64,000 bases of DNA from Ascidiaceihabitans sp023955215 (GCA_943788345.1 CALSPX010000005.1:62001-126000); one strand, 5' to 3'; shown: positions 25,382-35,410, numbered from the stretch's first letter. The notes: generated by a model from the letters alone, not told the origin. Made by a program: numbers and translations.

Positions 25382-28345
25382 ATGGCATATCAGACACGCG
25401 GGCGCGATCCATTGCTAGACAGCAACATGGCCGAAGCCATCGAGAAACGCGGTAAGGAGCTGATCGGCATTGCGTTGATTATCGTTGGCTTGATGGCCGC
25501 GGCGATGATTTTTAGCTATACGCCGGATGATCCAAATTGGATGGTTTCTACCGACGCGCAGGTTCAAAATTGGTTGGGCCGTTCTGGTGCATCTATTGCT
25601 GCCCCGTTGTTTATGATTGTTGGATTGGGCGCATGGGCTGTTGCTGCAGTATTGCTGGCATGGGGTGTACGTTTTGCCATGCATTTTGGTCAAGAACGCG
25701 CAGTGGGTCGGTTGATTTTTGCGCCAATTGCAGTCGCGTTAGTGTCTATTTACGGCGCGACGTTAGAACCAGGTCAAGTTTGGTTGCAAACCCATAGCTT
25801 TGGTTTGGGCGGCTTGTTTGGTGACACTGTTATGGGCGCGGTTTTGACTGTTCTTCCGTTGGGATCTTCGTTTGCGATCAAGTTGATGTCGTTGATTTTG
25901 GGTGTTGGCATCCTTGCCTTTGGTGCGTTTGTATTGGGGTTCACCAAACCTGAGTTGATGCGCACGGGTCGTTTTTTGATGATCGGACTGATCATGCTTT
26001 ATGCCGCCTTTATGGCGTTGCTGGGCAAAGGAGCAAATTCTGCTGTTCTTGCTGCACGTGACATGCAGGTGCGCAATGCTGATCGCAAAGAACGTCAACG
26101 CATTGAAGCGGATGAAGCCGCTGCATATCAAGCAGCCGTTGCGGCGGTTCCAGCTGCGCATACTTATGCCGATCCCTATGCTGCACAAACACCAGAACCA
26201 ATGCATCACGCGCCAGCCACTTATGTTGAGCCTGAGGTTAAGACAGGTTTGCTTGCCCGCATGCCGTCATTGATCAAACGTGCAGAACCTGTTGTGCAGG
26301 AGATGCCTGAGTCAGAATTGATTGAGACGTTCAATCACGACAACTATGTAGATGCGCCTGACGATGATCGCATCAAGGCGAAGATTGCTGGCGTTATTCA
26401 GTCCCGCGTTCGTTCGAACCCATCTATTCAAATCGAGTCGGTGGCACCGTTGACGAAGGGCCGTGGCCGTGGACCTGATCCGTTGGTGTTGAACACTGAG
26501 CCAACGCCGGAGCAGGCTGCGCCAGAACAAAATATATTTGTTGATCAATTTGATTTGCCAGCAGAGCCACCAATGACAACACCTGCTGCTGCGATTTCTT
26601 CGCTGCGTCCTGAACCACCATTGGTTGCTCCTGCGCCTGTTGCTCCAAGAATTGAAACCGCTGCGAGAACACAAGCGGTTGCTCCAACTCCGCAAGTTGC
26701 GCCGCAACCGATGTCGATCCCAGTGCCGGAACCACGCAAAGTGGTACAACAACCTATTCGCAGAGCAGTTCAGCCGAGTGCTCGTGCGAAAGCCGAAGCG
26801 CAGCCTAGTCTGTCGTTTGAAGACAAACGTCCAGCATTCGAATTGCCGCCGCTTAGCTTGTTGGAAAGTGCCGATGATGTTCAGCACCAGCATCTGAGTG
26901 ATGAAGCGTTGGAAGAAAACGCACGTATGCTAGAGAACGTGTTGGATGATTACGGCGTTAAGGGCGAGATCGTTTCTGTGCGCCCTGGTCCTGTTGTTAC
27001 CATGTATGAGCTTGAGCCTGCGCCCGGTTTGAAAGCCAGCCGTGTTATTGGTTTGGCCGATGATATCGCCCGCTCAATGGCCGCCCTTTCGGCGCGTGTT
27101 TCTACGGTTCCAGGTCGTTCTGTGATCGGTATCGAATTGCCGAATGAGCACCGCGAAAAAGTTGTATTGCGTGAGATTTTGTCGAGCCGTGATTTTGGTG
27201 ACAGCAACATGCGTCTTCCCCTTGCTTTGGGTAAAGACATTGGTGGCGACAGCATGGTGGCGAACCTTGCCAAGATGCCTCACCTGCTAATCGCGGGTAC
27301 GACAGGTTCGGGTAAATCAGTTGCGATCAACACGATGATCTTGTCGCTGCTATACAAGCTGACACCTGAAGAATGTCGTATGATTATGATCGACCCAAAG
27401 ATGTTGGAATTGTCCGTTTATGACGGCATCCCGCATCTACTGTCCCCAGTTGTAACAGACCCTAAAAAGGCTGTTGTGGCTCTAAAATGGACTGTTGGTG
27501 AGATGGAAGAACGCTATCGCAAGATGTCTAAAATGGGCGTTCGTAACATCGAAGGCTATAATGGTCGTGTGCGTGAAGCATTGGCCAAAGGTGAGTTGTT
27601 TAGCCGTACAGTTCAAACTGGTTTTGACGAAGATACCGGCGAGCCGATCTTTGAGACAGAAGAGAACACACCAGAGACGCTCCCATATATCGTCGTGATC
27701 GTTGACGAAATGGCCGACCTTATGATGGTTGCTGGTAAAGAGATTGAAGCCTGCATTCAGCGTCTTGCGCAGATGGCGCGTGCTTCTGGCATTCACTTGA
27801 TTATGGCGACACAGCGTCCGTCTGTGGATGTAATTACAGGTACGATTAAAGCCAACTTCCCAACGCGGATTTCGTTCCAAGTGACCTCGAAAATCGACAG
27901 CCGTACCATCCTTGGTGAAATGGGTGCTGAACAACTTTTGGGTATGGGTGACATGTTGTACATGGCTGGAGGCGCAAAGATTACGCGTTGCCACGGTCCG
28001 TTTGTGAGCGATGAAGAAGTCGAAGAAATCGTGAACCATCTGAAAGCATTTGGTGCGCCTGACTATATCACTGGTGTCGTTGAAGGACCTGATGAAGATA
28101 AAGAAAACAGCATCGATGCTGTCCTTGGTTTAGGTGGGAATACTGACGGTGAAGATGCGCTGTATGATACGGCTGTTGCCATCGTTGCAAAGGATCGCAA
28201 GTGTTCCACCAGCTATATCCAACGCAAGCTTGCGATTGGGTATAACAAGGCGGCGAGGCTTGTTGAACAGATGGAAGATCAGGGTCTGGTGTCTGCTGCT
28301 AACCATGTTGGGAAACGCGAAATCTTGATCCCAGAACATGGCTAA
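25382..28345 (+). CDS. ftsK: DNA translocase FtsK
   Basis: A 987-residue septal DNA pump. Four or so membrane helices span about residues 25-220, a Pro/Ala/Gln-rich linker runs to about 500, and the RecA-like motor follows with Walker A AGTTGSGKS near 638 and Walker B YIVVIVDEMADLMM near 770-783. The C-terminal gamma winged-helix domain (CSTSYIQRKLAIGYNKAARLVEQME) that reads KOPS sites occupies the last 65 residues. It clears the chromosome terminus from the division septum and activates XerCD. Size and order are canonical. Confidence 0.97.
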   Translation: MAYQTRGRDPLLDSNMAEAIEKRGKELIGIALIIVGLMAAAMIFSYTPDDPNWMVSTDAQVQNWLGRSGASIAAPLFMIVGLGAWAVAAVLLAWGVRFAMHFGQERAVGRLIFAPIAVALVSIYGATLEPGQVWLQTHSFGLGGLFGDTVMGAVLTVLPLGSSFAIKLMSLILGVGILAFGAFVLGFTKPELMRTGRFLMIGLIMLYAAFMALLGKGANSAVLAARDMQVRNADRKERQRIEADEAAAYQAAVAAVPAAHTYADPYAAQTPEPMHHAPATYVEPEVKTGLLARMPSLIKRAEPVVQEMPESELIETFNHDNYVDAPDDDRIKAKIAGVIQSRVRSNPSIQIESVAPLTKGRGRGPDPLVLNTEPTPEQAAPEQNIFVDQFDLPAEPPMTTPAAAISSLRPEPPLVAPAPVAPRIETAARTQAVAPTPQVAPQPMSIPVPEPRKVVQQPIRRAVQPSARAKAEAQPSLSFEDKRPAFELPPLSLLESADDVQHQHLSDEALEENARMLENVLDDYGVKGEIVSVRPGPVVTMYELEPAPGLKASRVIGLADDIARSMAALSARVSTVPGRSVIGIELPNEHREKVVLREILSSRDFGDSNMRLPLALGKDIGGDSMVANLAKMPHLLIAGTTGSGKSVAINTMILSLLYKLTPEECRMIMIDPKMLELSVYDGIPHLLSPVVTDPKKAVVALKWTVGEMEERYRKMSKMGVRNIEGYNGRVREALAKGELFSRTVQTGFDEDTGEPIFETEENTPETLPYIVVIVDEMADLMMVAGKEIEACIQRLAQMARASGIHLIMATQRPSVDVITGTIKANFPTRISFQVTSKIDSRTILGEMGAEQLLGMGDMLYMAGGAKITRCHGPFVSDEEVEEIVNHLKAFGAPDYITGVVEGPDEDKENSIDAVLGLGGNTDGEDALYDTAVAIVAKDRKCSTSYIQRKLAIGYNKAARLVEQMEDQGLVSAANHVGKREILIPEHG

Positions 28346-28355
28346 AGACTAACTA

Positions 28356-28387
28356 TTTGGCCGCCAGACATAAGTTTGGCGGCCAAA
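28356..28387. terminator. Hairpin downstream of ftsK
   Basis: A perfect 11-bp stem, TTTGGCCGCCA (28356-28366) with TGGCGGCCAAA (28377-28387), loop of 10 nt. The paired A/T ends make it usable in either direction, but no extra T tract follows, so termination is probable rather than certain. Confidence 0.55.
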
Positions 28388-28479
28388 ACCACCTACTGAT
28401 AGAGGCACCGCACGTTGCCTTATCAAAGCGTAAACCCCCTTGAATGATGTTGACGTGAGCATTCATCGAGGAAGAGTTT

Positions 28480-28749
28480 ATGACCATTTCAGATACATTT
28501 GGCGATTTCACACCGGGCCTTAGCAGCCCGATTTGTGGTGGGTTTGATATCGTGCCCGACGATGCTGTTGACCTTCAAAACGTTACGCGCGCCATCGTCC
28601 TAGCGAGCGGTGGAGACGTGTCAGTTGTCTTGAAGAATGGCGATACAATTACATTGCCTGCGCTAACTGCTGGGGTGATTTATCCGGTGCGGGTGTCGCG
28701 TGTGTTGGCGGCAGGTACGACTGCATCTGGCATAAAGGGCCTGATCTAA
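28480..28749 (+). CDS. GTA head-spike base protein, Rcc01079 family
   Basis: An 89-residue protein (MTISDTFGDFTPGLSSP, then VDLQNVTRAIVLASGGDVSVVLKNGDTITLPAL and the C-terminal ASGIKGLI). It matches the small phage-like family named after rcc01079 of the Rhodobacter capsulatus gene transfer agent, where the head-spike locus is remote from the main GTA cluster and the spikes help particles attach to capsulated recipients. GAGGAAGAG precedes the ATG. It overlaps the following spike gene by one base (TAATG). The assignment is from recognition of the family pattern. Confidence 0.72.
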   Translation: MTISDTFGDFTPGLSSPICGGFDIVPDDAVDLQNVTRAIVLASGGDVSVVLKNGDTITLPALTAGVIYPVRVSRVLAAGTTASGIKGLI

Positions 28750-29261
28750 TGTTGGGGGCTGGCGTGGGTATACAGCCCCAGTATCGCGCTGCAGTGGCCG
28801 AAAGATTGAGTTTTCCTATTGGTTTTGGTTGGGATCAAATCCGGTTTCCAATTGGTGTTGAGCGAACGGGATCTGCCTTTACCACTGATCTGAACCCTCG
28901 CGATTTGGTCGATCCAAATATTTGGACGGGCACAGCTGTTCATGTCGACAGCGCCACAGGTGATGATAGCAACAGCGGTTTGGGCACCTATGACGGGGAT
29001 TCCACGGCGGCCAAACGCACGATTTACAGCGCGTTTGCAACCGGCAATGCGACGGGCGGTGCATACCGTGTCATCGTTAAGGCCGGGCAGTATGAAGAAA
29101 GCGCTTTTACCCGCAATGGTAAGAATGAACCGAACCAGCCAGTTGCGATTATTGGCTGGGGTGGGGAAGCATTGTCTGAACCTTCCAGCACACGAATGAC
29201 CGCCCATCACGTCCGATACGTGTATGCCCAAATAGGGATGATCCATGCACTGTGCGATTGA
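28749..29261 (+). pseudogene. 3'-truncated GTA head-spike / beta-helix protein
   Basis: The open frame gives 170 residues. The first part is plausible spike protein: SFPIGFGWDQIRFPIGVERTG, then VHVDSATGDDSNSG, FATGNATGGAYRVIVKAGQYEES, and QPVAIIGWGG, the usual entry into a right-handed beta-helix. Homology-like sequence stops at about 29160, and the last 30 residues are antisense to an ExoY-like sugar transferase fragment. The beta-helix body that would bind surface polysaccharide is therefore missing. By position it corresponds to the second head-spike gene (rcc01080-like) of RcGTA. I regard it as a truncated, probably non-functional gene. Confidence 0.68.
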
Positions 29262-29418
29262 TGCATAAAATACAAAGCAAGACTGGGGCAATAATGGGCA
29301 AGAGCAGCAACGCCAATGCCACGTCCAACAGCCGTTTCCCGCCCCGTTGATAGGTGTTTCTTAATGGTGACGTATCCGAAGCAAAACCCGTTTGGGTTGC
29401 CATATCAAAATGCGACAT
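29149..29418 (-). pseudogene. 3'-truncated ExoY-like sugar transferase
   Basis: The 89-residue frame holds the N-terminal part of a bacterial sugar transferase (undecaprenyl-phosphate hexose-1-phosphate transferase): RGGKRLLDVALALLLLPIIAPVLLC is the membrane hairpin, followed by GSSLFGHTRIGRDGRSFVCWKVQTM, the conserved start of the catalytic part. The normal remainder (about 130 residues with the catalytic Asp-Glu pair) is absent; after the QTM segment the frame enters spike-gene DNA and stops. It would have started exopolysaccharide repeat-unit assembly, in keeping with the Wzz- and Wza-like genes beside it. Confidence 0.8.
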
Positions 29419-29633
29419 TATTCACTCCGATCCTGTGTTCCCACCCACATTTACGGTTGTCTTCACTAGATGATCTCAAAGTTAAAACGGCGTTAAAGCC
29501 GAAGCTATTTTATGCGGTTTCATCGATTTCAAATGAAGGGTTTTTAGGAAAAATTAGCGCACTCTTGAGGGCAGTTAAGAGGTGTCAGTTGTTTAGGTGA
29601 AAACGATTGTGCGCGGTATCGTCGGTCCAAAAC

Positions 29634-31588
29634 TCAACTGAACTGCGGGGGTAAGCCGGTCATAATGAGGCCATCAATCTTCAGGCCTGTGTTCGACATT
29701 ATGCGCTGACCCGCATCAATATTTGTCATCGTGGTCGCGTCCCATGTCACATTGACTAAAACGGTATCAGCCGTCTGCAGAACGATGGGGGCAGACGGGG
29801 CCACCGTGATCGCGGCGCAGTTGATGATTACGATATCATAGTGCGCTTTCATGTCTTTGATGAAGGCCTCAACCGCTTTGGACCTCAAAAGATCCGCTGA
29901 GGGTGAAATGCGATTTGCGAAAAATACCACATCGCAACCCAACTGTTTTGAGGGAAACAAACAATCCTTAGCTTCGCAATTCCCCTGCAAAAAAGAAGCC
30001 AAACCAATTTTTGGATCGTGCGTAAAGAACGATTTAAATTCGAGGTTCTGGGTGACTGTATCAATTAATACAACCTTCATATTATGAGCGGCCATGTCGT
30101 GGGCAAGTGCGATTGAGATCAAGGGCGTTGTACTGCTTGGCTCATTCGATGTTATGGCAATAACTCTCGGAACTTGTAGTAATTTCCCAAATGTTAGGGT
30201 CGTATTCAACGCCTTAATACTGGTTAGAAACGGGCCTGAATACGCTTGGGCTAAATGCTGAATGAACCCGTGCTTTGTTCGCGCAGGTACCACGGGCAAT
30301 TGACCTAAAACGGGAATGTTAGTGTAGTTTTCGAGGGGGGTGGCAAAGCGGAAGGTTGTCCGGCTCAGTTCGCAAAGCAGTACAGCGATGGCGCTGATGG
30401 TAATCCCGAAAATAGCAGACATTGTTAGGATCAATGATTTGCGCGGCGCGAAAGTTTTGTAGGGAATGACTGCAGGTGAAAGCACCCGACTGTCTGCTTT
30501 TTGAATACCTTGTTGGGCGGACACCTCTTTCAGGCGCGACAAAAATGTTCGTATAGGGCGCGTACCGCTTGGGTCTCACGGCCCAACTGTTGCATCGAAA
30601 TCAGATCCTGTCCCTGTTTCGAAATCTGTGTGGATAGATTGGCCTCTGAGGCCCGCAAAGTGACCAGTTGTTGATCGATCCCAGCCAACTCTACCGATGT
30701 CAATTCTTGCAAGACGAGATCGTCACTTTGCTCTGTGATTTGAAGTGCCTGAGACCGCAAGCTTTCGGTGCTCAAAATGCGTTCACGCACATCTTTCAGT
30801 TTGCGGTTGGATGCTTGAACACTTTCTGGAGAAACCAACGAACTGGACGCGCTGAATTGCGATAACTTAGTTTCTGCGGCTTCCAATTCCGTTTGCAACT
30901 GACCTACGCGCACTTCAAGCCACGCTGTCGCTTGTTGTGAGACGTCATTCTTCTGGTTGATTTGGTTTTCGATATACAGCGCCACAACTGTATCCGCGAT
31001 GCGCGCTGCTTTAGCTGCATTTCGACTACGTGCTGTGATGCGGAAAACTGTGCTTTGGCGTAAGTTTTCAACATGAACTTTCTTAAGCAACGCGGTGACA
31101 ACCGTATCCGTGGCTCGGCGTGAAAATTCATCTTCGCTTAAATTATCGGGGGCCGTGGACCAACCCAACCGGTCTTTTAATTGAGATTTAAAAACCACCT
31201 TCTTGGTTGGAGGAGTAAGGCCTCGGTTGAATTCGGTGTCGTTTAAAAGGTCTAATTTTGCCACGACCAGATGCATCAGGCTGCGTGATCGCAATATTTC
31301 GATTTCTGAATTCACCTCGGGGGAATCGCCGATGATACCGCCTGTTAGGCTCTGATAAGAGGCAATTTGGTCTGTGCGTGGTTCTAGAATGACAACAGCC
31401 GAAGAGCTGTAAACGGGTGTGACCACGACAAACGCGTAATAGCCACCTGACAGAACAGACAAGACCGTTACCAATAGCATGTGCCATTTCCCACGCCAAA
31501 TTGAGTAGAACAGATTGGAAAATTCCATTGGCTTTGGCGGTCGGTGGAACACCTCACTGGTAAAAGAAGTTTGTGGATTGGTTGTCAT
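29634..31588 (-). pseudogene. Wzz/ExoP-type polysaccharide copolymerase with degenerate BY-kinase domain, frameshifted
   Basis: Two frames join into about 650 residues. The first has a Wzz-type N-terminus with one membrane helix (WHMLLVTVLSVLSGGYYAFVV), a long coiled-coil region and ends RALYEHFCRA; the second picks up at LSRLKEVSAQQG, contains the second membrane helix (SLILTMSAIFGITISAIAVLL) and a kinase-like domain. The break is a run of five T where six would keep frame (near 30545). The ATPase is degenerate: the Walker A place reads SNEPSSTTPLIS, without GKT/S Lys, and the A' site reads VVLIDTVTQN. No C-terminal Tyr cluster is visible. In intact homologues this protein controls exopolysaccharide chain length. 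Confidence 0.82.
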
Positions 31589-31764
31589 GTGGCCCGGTTT
31601 TATAATGTCTGGTCCGTCTACTTGGCGTCAAAAATGGTTAATAATTCTGTAATGGGCGCAGGGGCAGAACCCGCTACATCGTGTCTTCAGCTTTCGTTAA
31701 CCAAAAGCATTCAAGAGTTGTTAACCCTCGTCGAAAAAAGCGCGAGGGCCAGACAGGGCTTGAG

Positions 31765-33102
31765 ATGAAAACTGCGGTTGAAATGAAGATTGATCAAATT
31801 AGGCCAACGCCCCTTCGGCGGTTTGCTTTTGCGACTTTGTTCATTGCGATGATTGGATTACTGACCAGTTGCGACACAATTTATCGAAGCGCCAAAGTCA
31901 TTCAAAACCAAAATGATGGACCTGAGGTGCGTGTAGTACCCTTGACCGATGATACCGTTTTGTTGGCAAACCAATCGCAGTATGTGCCCAAACCCTTGCC
32001 TGCATTCTTCAGCCAAACAGCTGTAACCACAGCTGGATCGCTTGGTATTGGTGCGTTGCCCGTTGGACCAATAGACCCGCCAAAACGCCAAGGACCCAAA
32101 GTTGTGAAAATGCCACCGCCCGCCGTCCCGGGCGCTTATGCAATTGGCGTTGCAGATGTCGTGTTGTTGTCGACACCGTGGAACGGGTCGACCTTGCAAG
32201 AAATATCAGGGCTGTTGGCTGCACAAAGCGCGCGACAAGGATACACGGTTCAAGATGATGGATCGATCAATGTGCCCAACGCAGGGCGGGTGATTATTGC
32301 GGGTAAGACCATAAAAGAAGCAGAGGCAATTTTGTTTCGAAAACTGGTCGAAAGCCAGATTGAGCCGACGTTCAGTTTGGAAATCGCAGAGTTTAACTCA
32401 CAGAAAATTTCTGTTGGCGGTGCTGTCGAAAAACCAAATATCGTCCCGGTGACCCTTGCCCCGATCTATCTGGACGAAGCCTTGGCAGCGGCGGGTGGTG
32501 TTGTTGGGGCCAAGCAGGATGATGCTTCTGTTCGACTGTATCGTGACGGTCAGTTGTACCAAATACCGCTGTCCCGTCTTTATTCAAAATCTGGTCGTGT
32601 CAAAGTCAGGTTGATCAACGGGGACGCCGTGTTTGTTGACATCGGCGCAGATATTGAAGGTGCACAAAAGTATTTTGAACAACAACTGCTGTTATTGGAA
32701 ACGCGCCAACGCTCCCGTCAAGCTGCGCTTGAGGCGCTGCAGGTCGAAGTTTCGCTTTTGCGCGATCGCCAGAACGGTCAGCGTGAAAATTTTCTAAAGG
32801 CACAAGCACTAGGCGCAAACAGGCCTGATTATGTGTACCTCAGCGGCGAAGTGGGGGTGCAATCTCGTTTTGCGCTGCCTTTCGCAGAGCAGGCAGTCCT
32901 TGCTGACGCGCTGTTTGAAGGGGGTGGCATTGCCCCAGGAACAGGTGACGTTTCACAAATATATGTCCTGCGTGGGCCAATCAAAACTCAAGAGTACAGA
33001 GGCGTCACCGCATGGCACTTGAACGCACTAAATGCGGTAAACTTTGTCGTTGCAGCAGAATTTCAGCTGCGCCCAAAAGACATAATTTTTGTGGCTGAGT
33101 AG
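31765..33102 (+). CDS. Wza-like polysaccharide export lipoprotein
   Basis: A 445-residue outer-membrane exporter. A signal peptide with lipobox LLTSC (Cys36) is followed by the polysaccharide-export domain (GAYAIGVADVVLLST, DDGSINVPNAGRVIIAGKTIKEAE) and soluble-ligand-binding-beta-grasp repeats (ISVGGAVEKPNIVPVT, YVYLSGEVGVQSRF). A helical insertion with ETRQRSRQAALEALQVEVSLLRDRQ lies between them. It is divergent from the Wzz/ExoP-like gene and would form the outer-membrane pore of the same export route. ATG 31765 is preferred; the open frame extends upstream to 31681 but without a signal. It is the only intact gene of the local polysaccharide set. Confidence 0.85.
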   Translation: MKTAVEMKIDQIRPTPLRRFAFATLFIAMIGLLTSCDTIYRSAKVIQNQNDGPEVRVVPLTDDTVLLANQSQYVPKPLPAFFSQTAVTTAGSLGIGALPVGPIDPPKRQGPKVVKMPPPAVPGAYAIGVADVVLLSTPWNGSTLQEISGLLAAQSARQGYTVQDDGSINVPNAGRVIIAGKTIKEAEAILFRKLVESQIEPTFSLEIAEFNSQKISVGGAVEKPNIVPVTLAPIYLDEALAAAGGVVGAKQDDASVRLYRDGQLYQIPLSRLYSKSGRVKVRLINGDAVFVDIGADIEGAQKYFEQQLLLLETRQRSRQAALEALQVEVSLLRDRQNGQRENFLKAQALGANRPDYVYLSGEVGVQSRFALPFAEQAVLADALFEGGGIAPGTGDVSQIYVLRGPIKTQEYRGVTAWHLNALNAVNFVVAAEFQLRPKDIIFVAE

Positions 33103-33273
33103 CCGATCACGCGGTGGGATAGGGCTGTTTCACAGGCGATACCGAACTTTTATGGGGCTACGTCAACAGTCGGAAACTAAAGCGTTTGCGCGATTTGTCG
33201 CCTTTGATATCGCATAACATGGTTGGATTGCTTATATATTGTTTCATAACAAGAATAAGCAGGACCCGAAAAT

Positions 33274-33849
33274 ATGTCGTACGTTTTTAAATCCATCATC
33301 GCAGCCACGTTTATGAGTCTGGCAACAGTCGCGAGCGCCGAAAAACTATCGCTTAACGAGATCTCTGGCTATCTTAACGCGTTGAAGACGGCCTCTGGCG
33401 ATTTCACACAGATCAATGAGGATGGCACGATTTCGGTTGGTAAGATTTTCATAAAGCGACCAGGCCGCATGCGGTTTGAGTACGATGATGCACTGGTGCT
33501 GGCCAGTAGTGGGTCTATCAAAATAATCGATAAGAAATCTAACCTGCCACCTGAATCCTACGCTCTAAGAAGAACACCGCTTTCGTTGATCTTGGCGCGT
33601 AATGTTGATCTGGGTCAGGCGAAAATGGTTGTCGGTCACGACTATGATGGCACAGCAACGATCGTACGGGCGCAAGATCCAAAGAACCCAGAATACGGTA
33701 GTATCGAATTGAAGTTCACTAGCAATCCAGTTGAGCTGCGCCAATGGGTTGTAAACGACTCCAATGGCGGTCGTTCTACAGTCATTCTAGGCGAGTTAGT
33801 CAAAGGTGGAGTGCTTGCGAACCAATTGTTCGAAATCGATCCGCAATAA
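33274..33849 (+). CDS. lolA: Outer-membrane lipoprotein carrier protein LolA
   Basis: A 191-residue periplasmic protein with signal peptide cleaved after about Ala22 (ATVASA-EK). The mature part has ISGYLNALKTASGDFTQI, GKIFIKRPGRMRFEYD, and the PLSLILARNVDL segment typical of alphaproteobacterial LolA. It shuttles lipoproteins from the LolCDE complex to the outer membrane. In many alphaproteobacteria lolA lies close to ftsK; here 4.9 kb of spike and polysaccharide genes intervene. Convergent with the transglycosylase gene with only 4 bp between stops. Confidence 0.9.
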   Translation: MSYVFKSIIAATFMSLATVASAEKLSLNEISGYLNALKTASGDFTQINEDGTISVGKIFIKRPGRMRFEYDDALVLASSGSIKIIDKKSNLPPESYALRRTPLSLILARNVDLGQAKMVVGHDYDGTATIVRAQDPKNPEYGSIELKFTSNPVELRQWVVNDSNGGRSTVILGELVKGGVLANQLFEIDPQ

Positions 33850-33853
33850 AAGA

Positions 33854-34459
33854 TCAGGCGCGCCAGTTGCTTCCGCAATTTGCGAGCTGGCTTCTGTAAG
33901 TGTTTGCGCGCGATTCAACCTCGCCCGCGACACGAACCAGCCAAGCTTTATTTTTGTATGTCCCACGAGAAAATCCAGTGTGCCCATCATGATAAGCAAA
34001 GTACTGGTTACGGGCGTCATTTAGTGACACGCCGTTACGTTTGCGCGTGATGTTCATGTACCAACCCATAAAATCGGCGGCATCTTTGATGTTTGTTCTG
34101 CGTGCAGACCGGCTGCCCGTTGCGACTTGATATTCTTTCCAAGTGGCTTCCAAAGCTTGGGAATATCCAAGTGCACTAGATTGGCGGCCGACAGGGATAA
34201 CGCCAGCGGAATAACGGAATGGTGGACGTGCGTTGCTTTTGAATTTGCTCTCTTGATAGATCATGGCCATGAGGACGTGAACCGGTGCGTTCCATTTGCG
34301 TTCAGCTGCGCGAAATGCGCGCAAGTACTGAGGCTTTTCTTGGACGATAGAACATGCGTTGTCCAAATTACGTGGCGCGTTCGAGGAACCGCCACCACTG
34401 CCACCGCCGCACGAAGCGACAGCCAGAATTAATATCATTGCACCAATAGATTTTTTCAT
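33854..34459 (-). CDS. Lytic transglycosylase (SLT domain) lipoprotein
   Basis: A 201-residue lipoprotein: lipobox AVASC with Cys17, then a Gly/Ser linker (GGGSGGGSS), then a lysozyme-like domain with IYQESKF (catalytic Glu), SALGYSQALEATW and YFAYHDGHTGFSRGTYKNKAW. It would cleave peptidoglycan glycan strands from the periplasm, anchored to a membrane. The start at 34459 gives a clean signal peptide; the frame extends 12 codons further up without function. Confidence 0.88.
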   Translation of the reverse strand: MKKSIGAMILILAVASCGGGSGGGSSNAPRNLDNACSIVQEKPQYLRAFRAAERKWNAPVHVLMAMIYQESKFKSNARPPFRYSAGVIPVGRQSSALGYSQALEATWKEYQVATGSRSARRTNIKDAADFMGWYMNITRKRNGVSLNDARNQYFAYHDGHTGFSRGTYKNKAWLVRVAGEVESRANTYRSQLANCGSNWRA

Positions 34460-34528
34460 ATGCCTGCCGTTTTTTATCTTCGTTTTTTGGAACACTATCT
34501 GATTTTTCGGATTTTGGAAATCACGTTT

Positions 34529-35410
34529 CTATAGCAAGGCCGCCAAGATTAGCGGCAATGCGCCGACAGAGATTAATGTAGATGTCACAACCAATCCGGC
34601 AACAGCATCAGAATCGGCCCCGTATTTCTCGGCCAATAGATAGGACGTCACCGCGACTGGAGTTGCGATTTGAATGACCAATACACCAAAGGCGACGTGA
34701 CCTAGGGCGAAATAATCTGCCACAAGCCACGCGATCCCGGTGCATACAATCAACTTGATTAGCGACAAAACGGCGGCCTTAGCCAAGCCGCGCGGACTAA
34801 GACGGGCAACTGCAACGCCCAATGTGATCAGCATGATTGGGATCGCGATTTGCCCGATCAGGGATAGGGTGTTGGTCAGGAACAAGGGTGTTTCCCAGCC
34901 TTGCCACAAAAACAAAGCGCCCAACAACGTGGCTGCCACCAATGGCTCACGCACAACTTTGCCCAATGCGCCTTCGCCCGAAACCAGCCAGATGCCAAAG
35001 GTGAAGGACAAAATCGCCATAACAGCGAAAACTACGATCGCGTTGCTTAAGCCTGCTTCGCCAAATGCGAACAGCGCGAGGGGTAGGCCCAAATTTCCGG
35101 TGTTCCCGAAGATCAACGGTGCCATGTAGGTGCGCGTGTTGAGGCGGCCAATTTTGCAGCCCAACCAGACCGCCAATGTGACGCCAACATATGCCACGAA
35201 GGATGCAAGCGTCAGTGCGGTTAACGCGCTTGGGTCCATTTCGGCCTGCATTAGGGATACAAAAATCAAACAGGGCACTGACAGGGTCATCGCCAATTGG
35301 GTCACAAATTGAATGCGGTATTCGAAGCCCAACTTGACCCAAGTAAAACCAACGGTTGCCAAAAGGAAAACCGGAGCGACGATCTCGAGGACTGTTAAGA
35401 TAAGGGCCAC
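34529..35410 (-). CDS. AEC family transporter
   Basis: A 293-residue inner-membrane protein with about ten hydrophobic helices, beginning LILTVLEIVAPVFLLATVGF and containing FGNTGNLGLPLALFAFGE, the conserved AEC (auxin efflux carrier) motif in the middle. Bacterial AEC proteins export or import small organic acids such as malonate; the substrate is unknown. I place the start at GTG 35410, because AGGAAA sits at the right distance; the open frame continues nine codons upstream. Divergent from hspQ. Confidence 0.88.
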   Translation of the reverse strand: MALILTVLEIVAPVFLLATVGFTWVKLGFEYRIQFVTQLAMTLSVPCLIFVSLMQAEMDPSALTALTLASFVAYVGVTLAVWLGCKIGRLNTRTYMAPLIFGNTGNLGLPLALFAFGEAGLSNAIVVFAVMAILSFTFGIWLVSGEGALGKVVREPLVAATLLGALFLWQGWETPLFLTNTLSLIGQIAIPIMLITLGVAVARLSPRGLAKAAVLSLIKLIVCTGIAWLVADYFALGHVAFGVLVIQIATPVAVTSYLLAEKYGADSDAVAGLVVTSTLISVGALPLILAALL

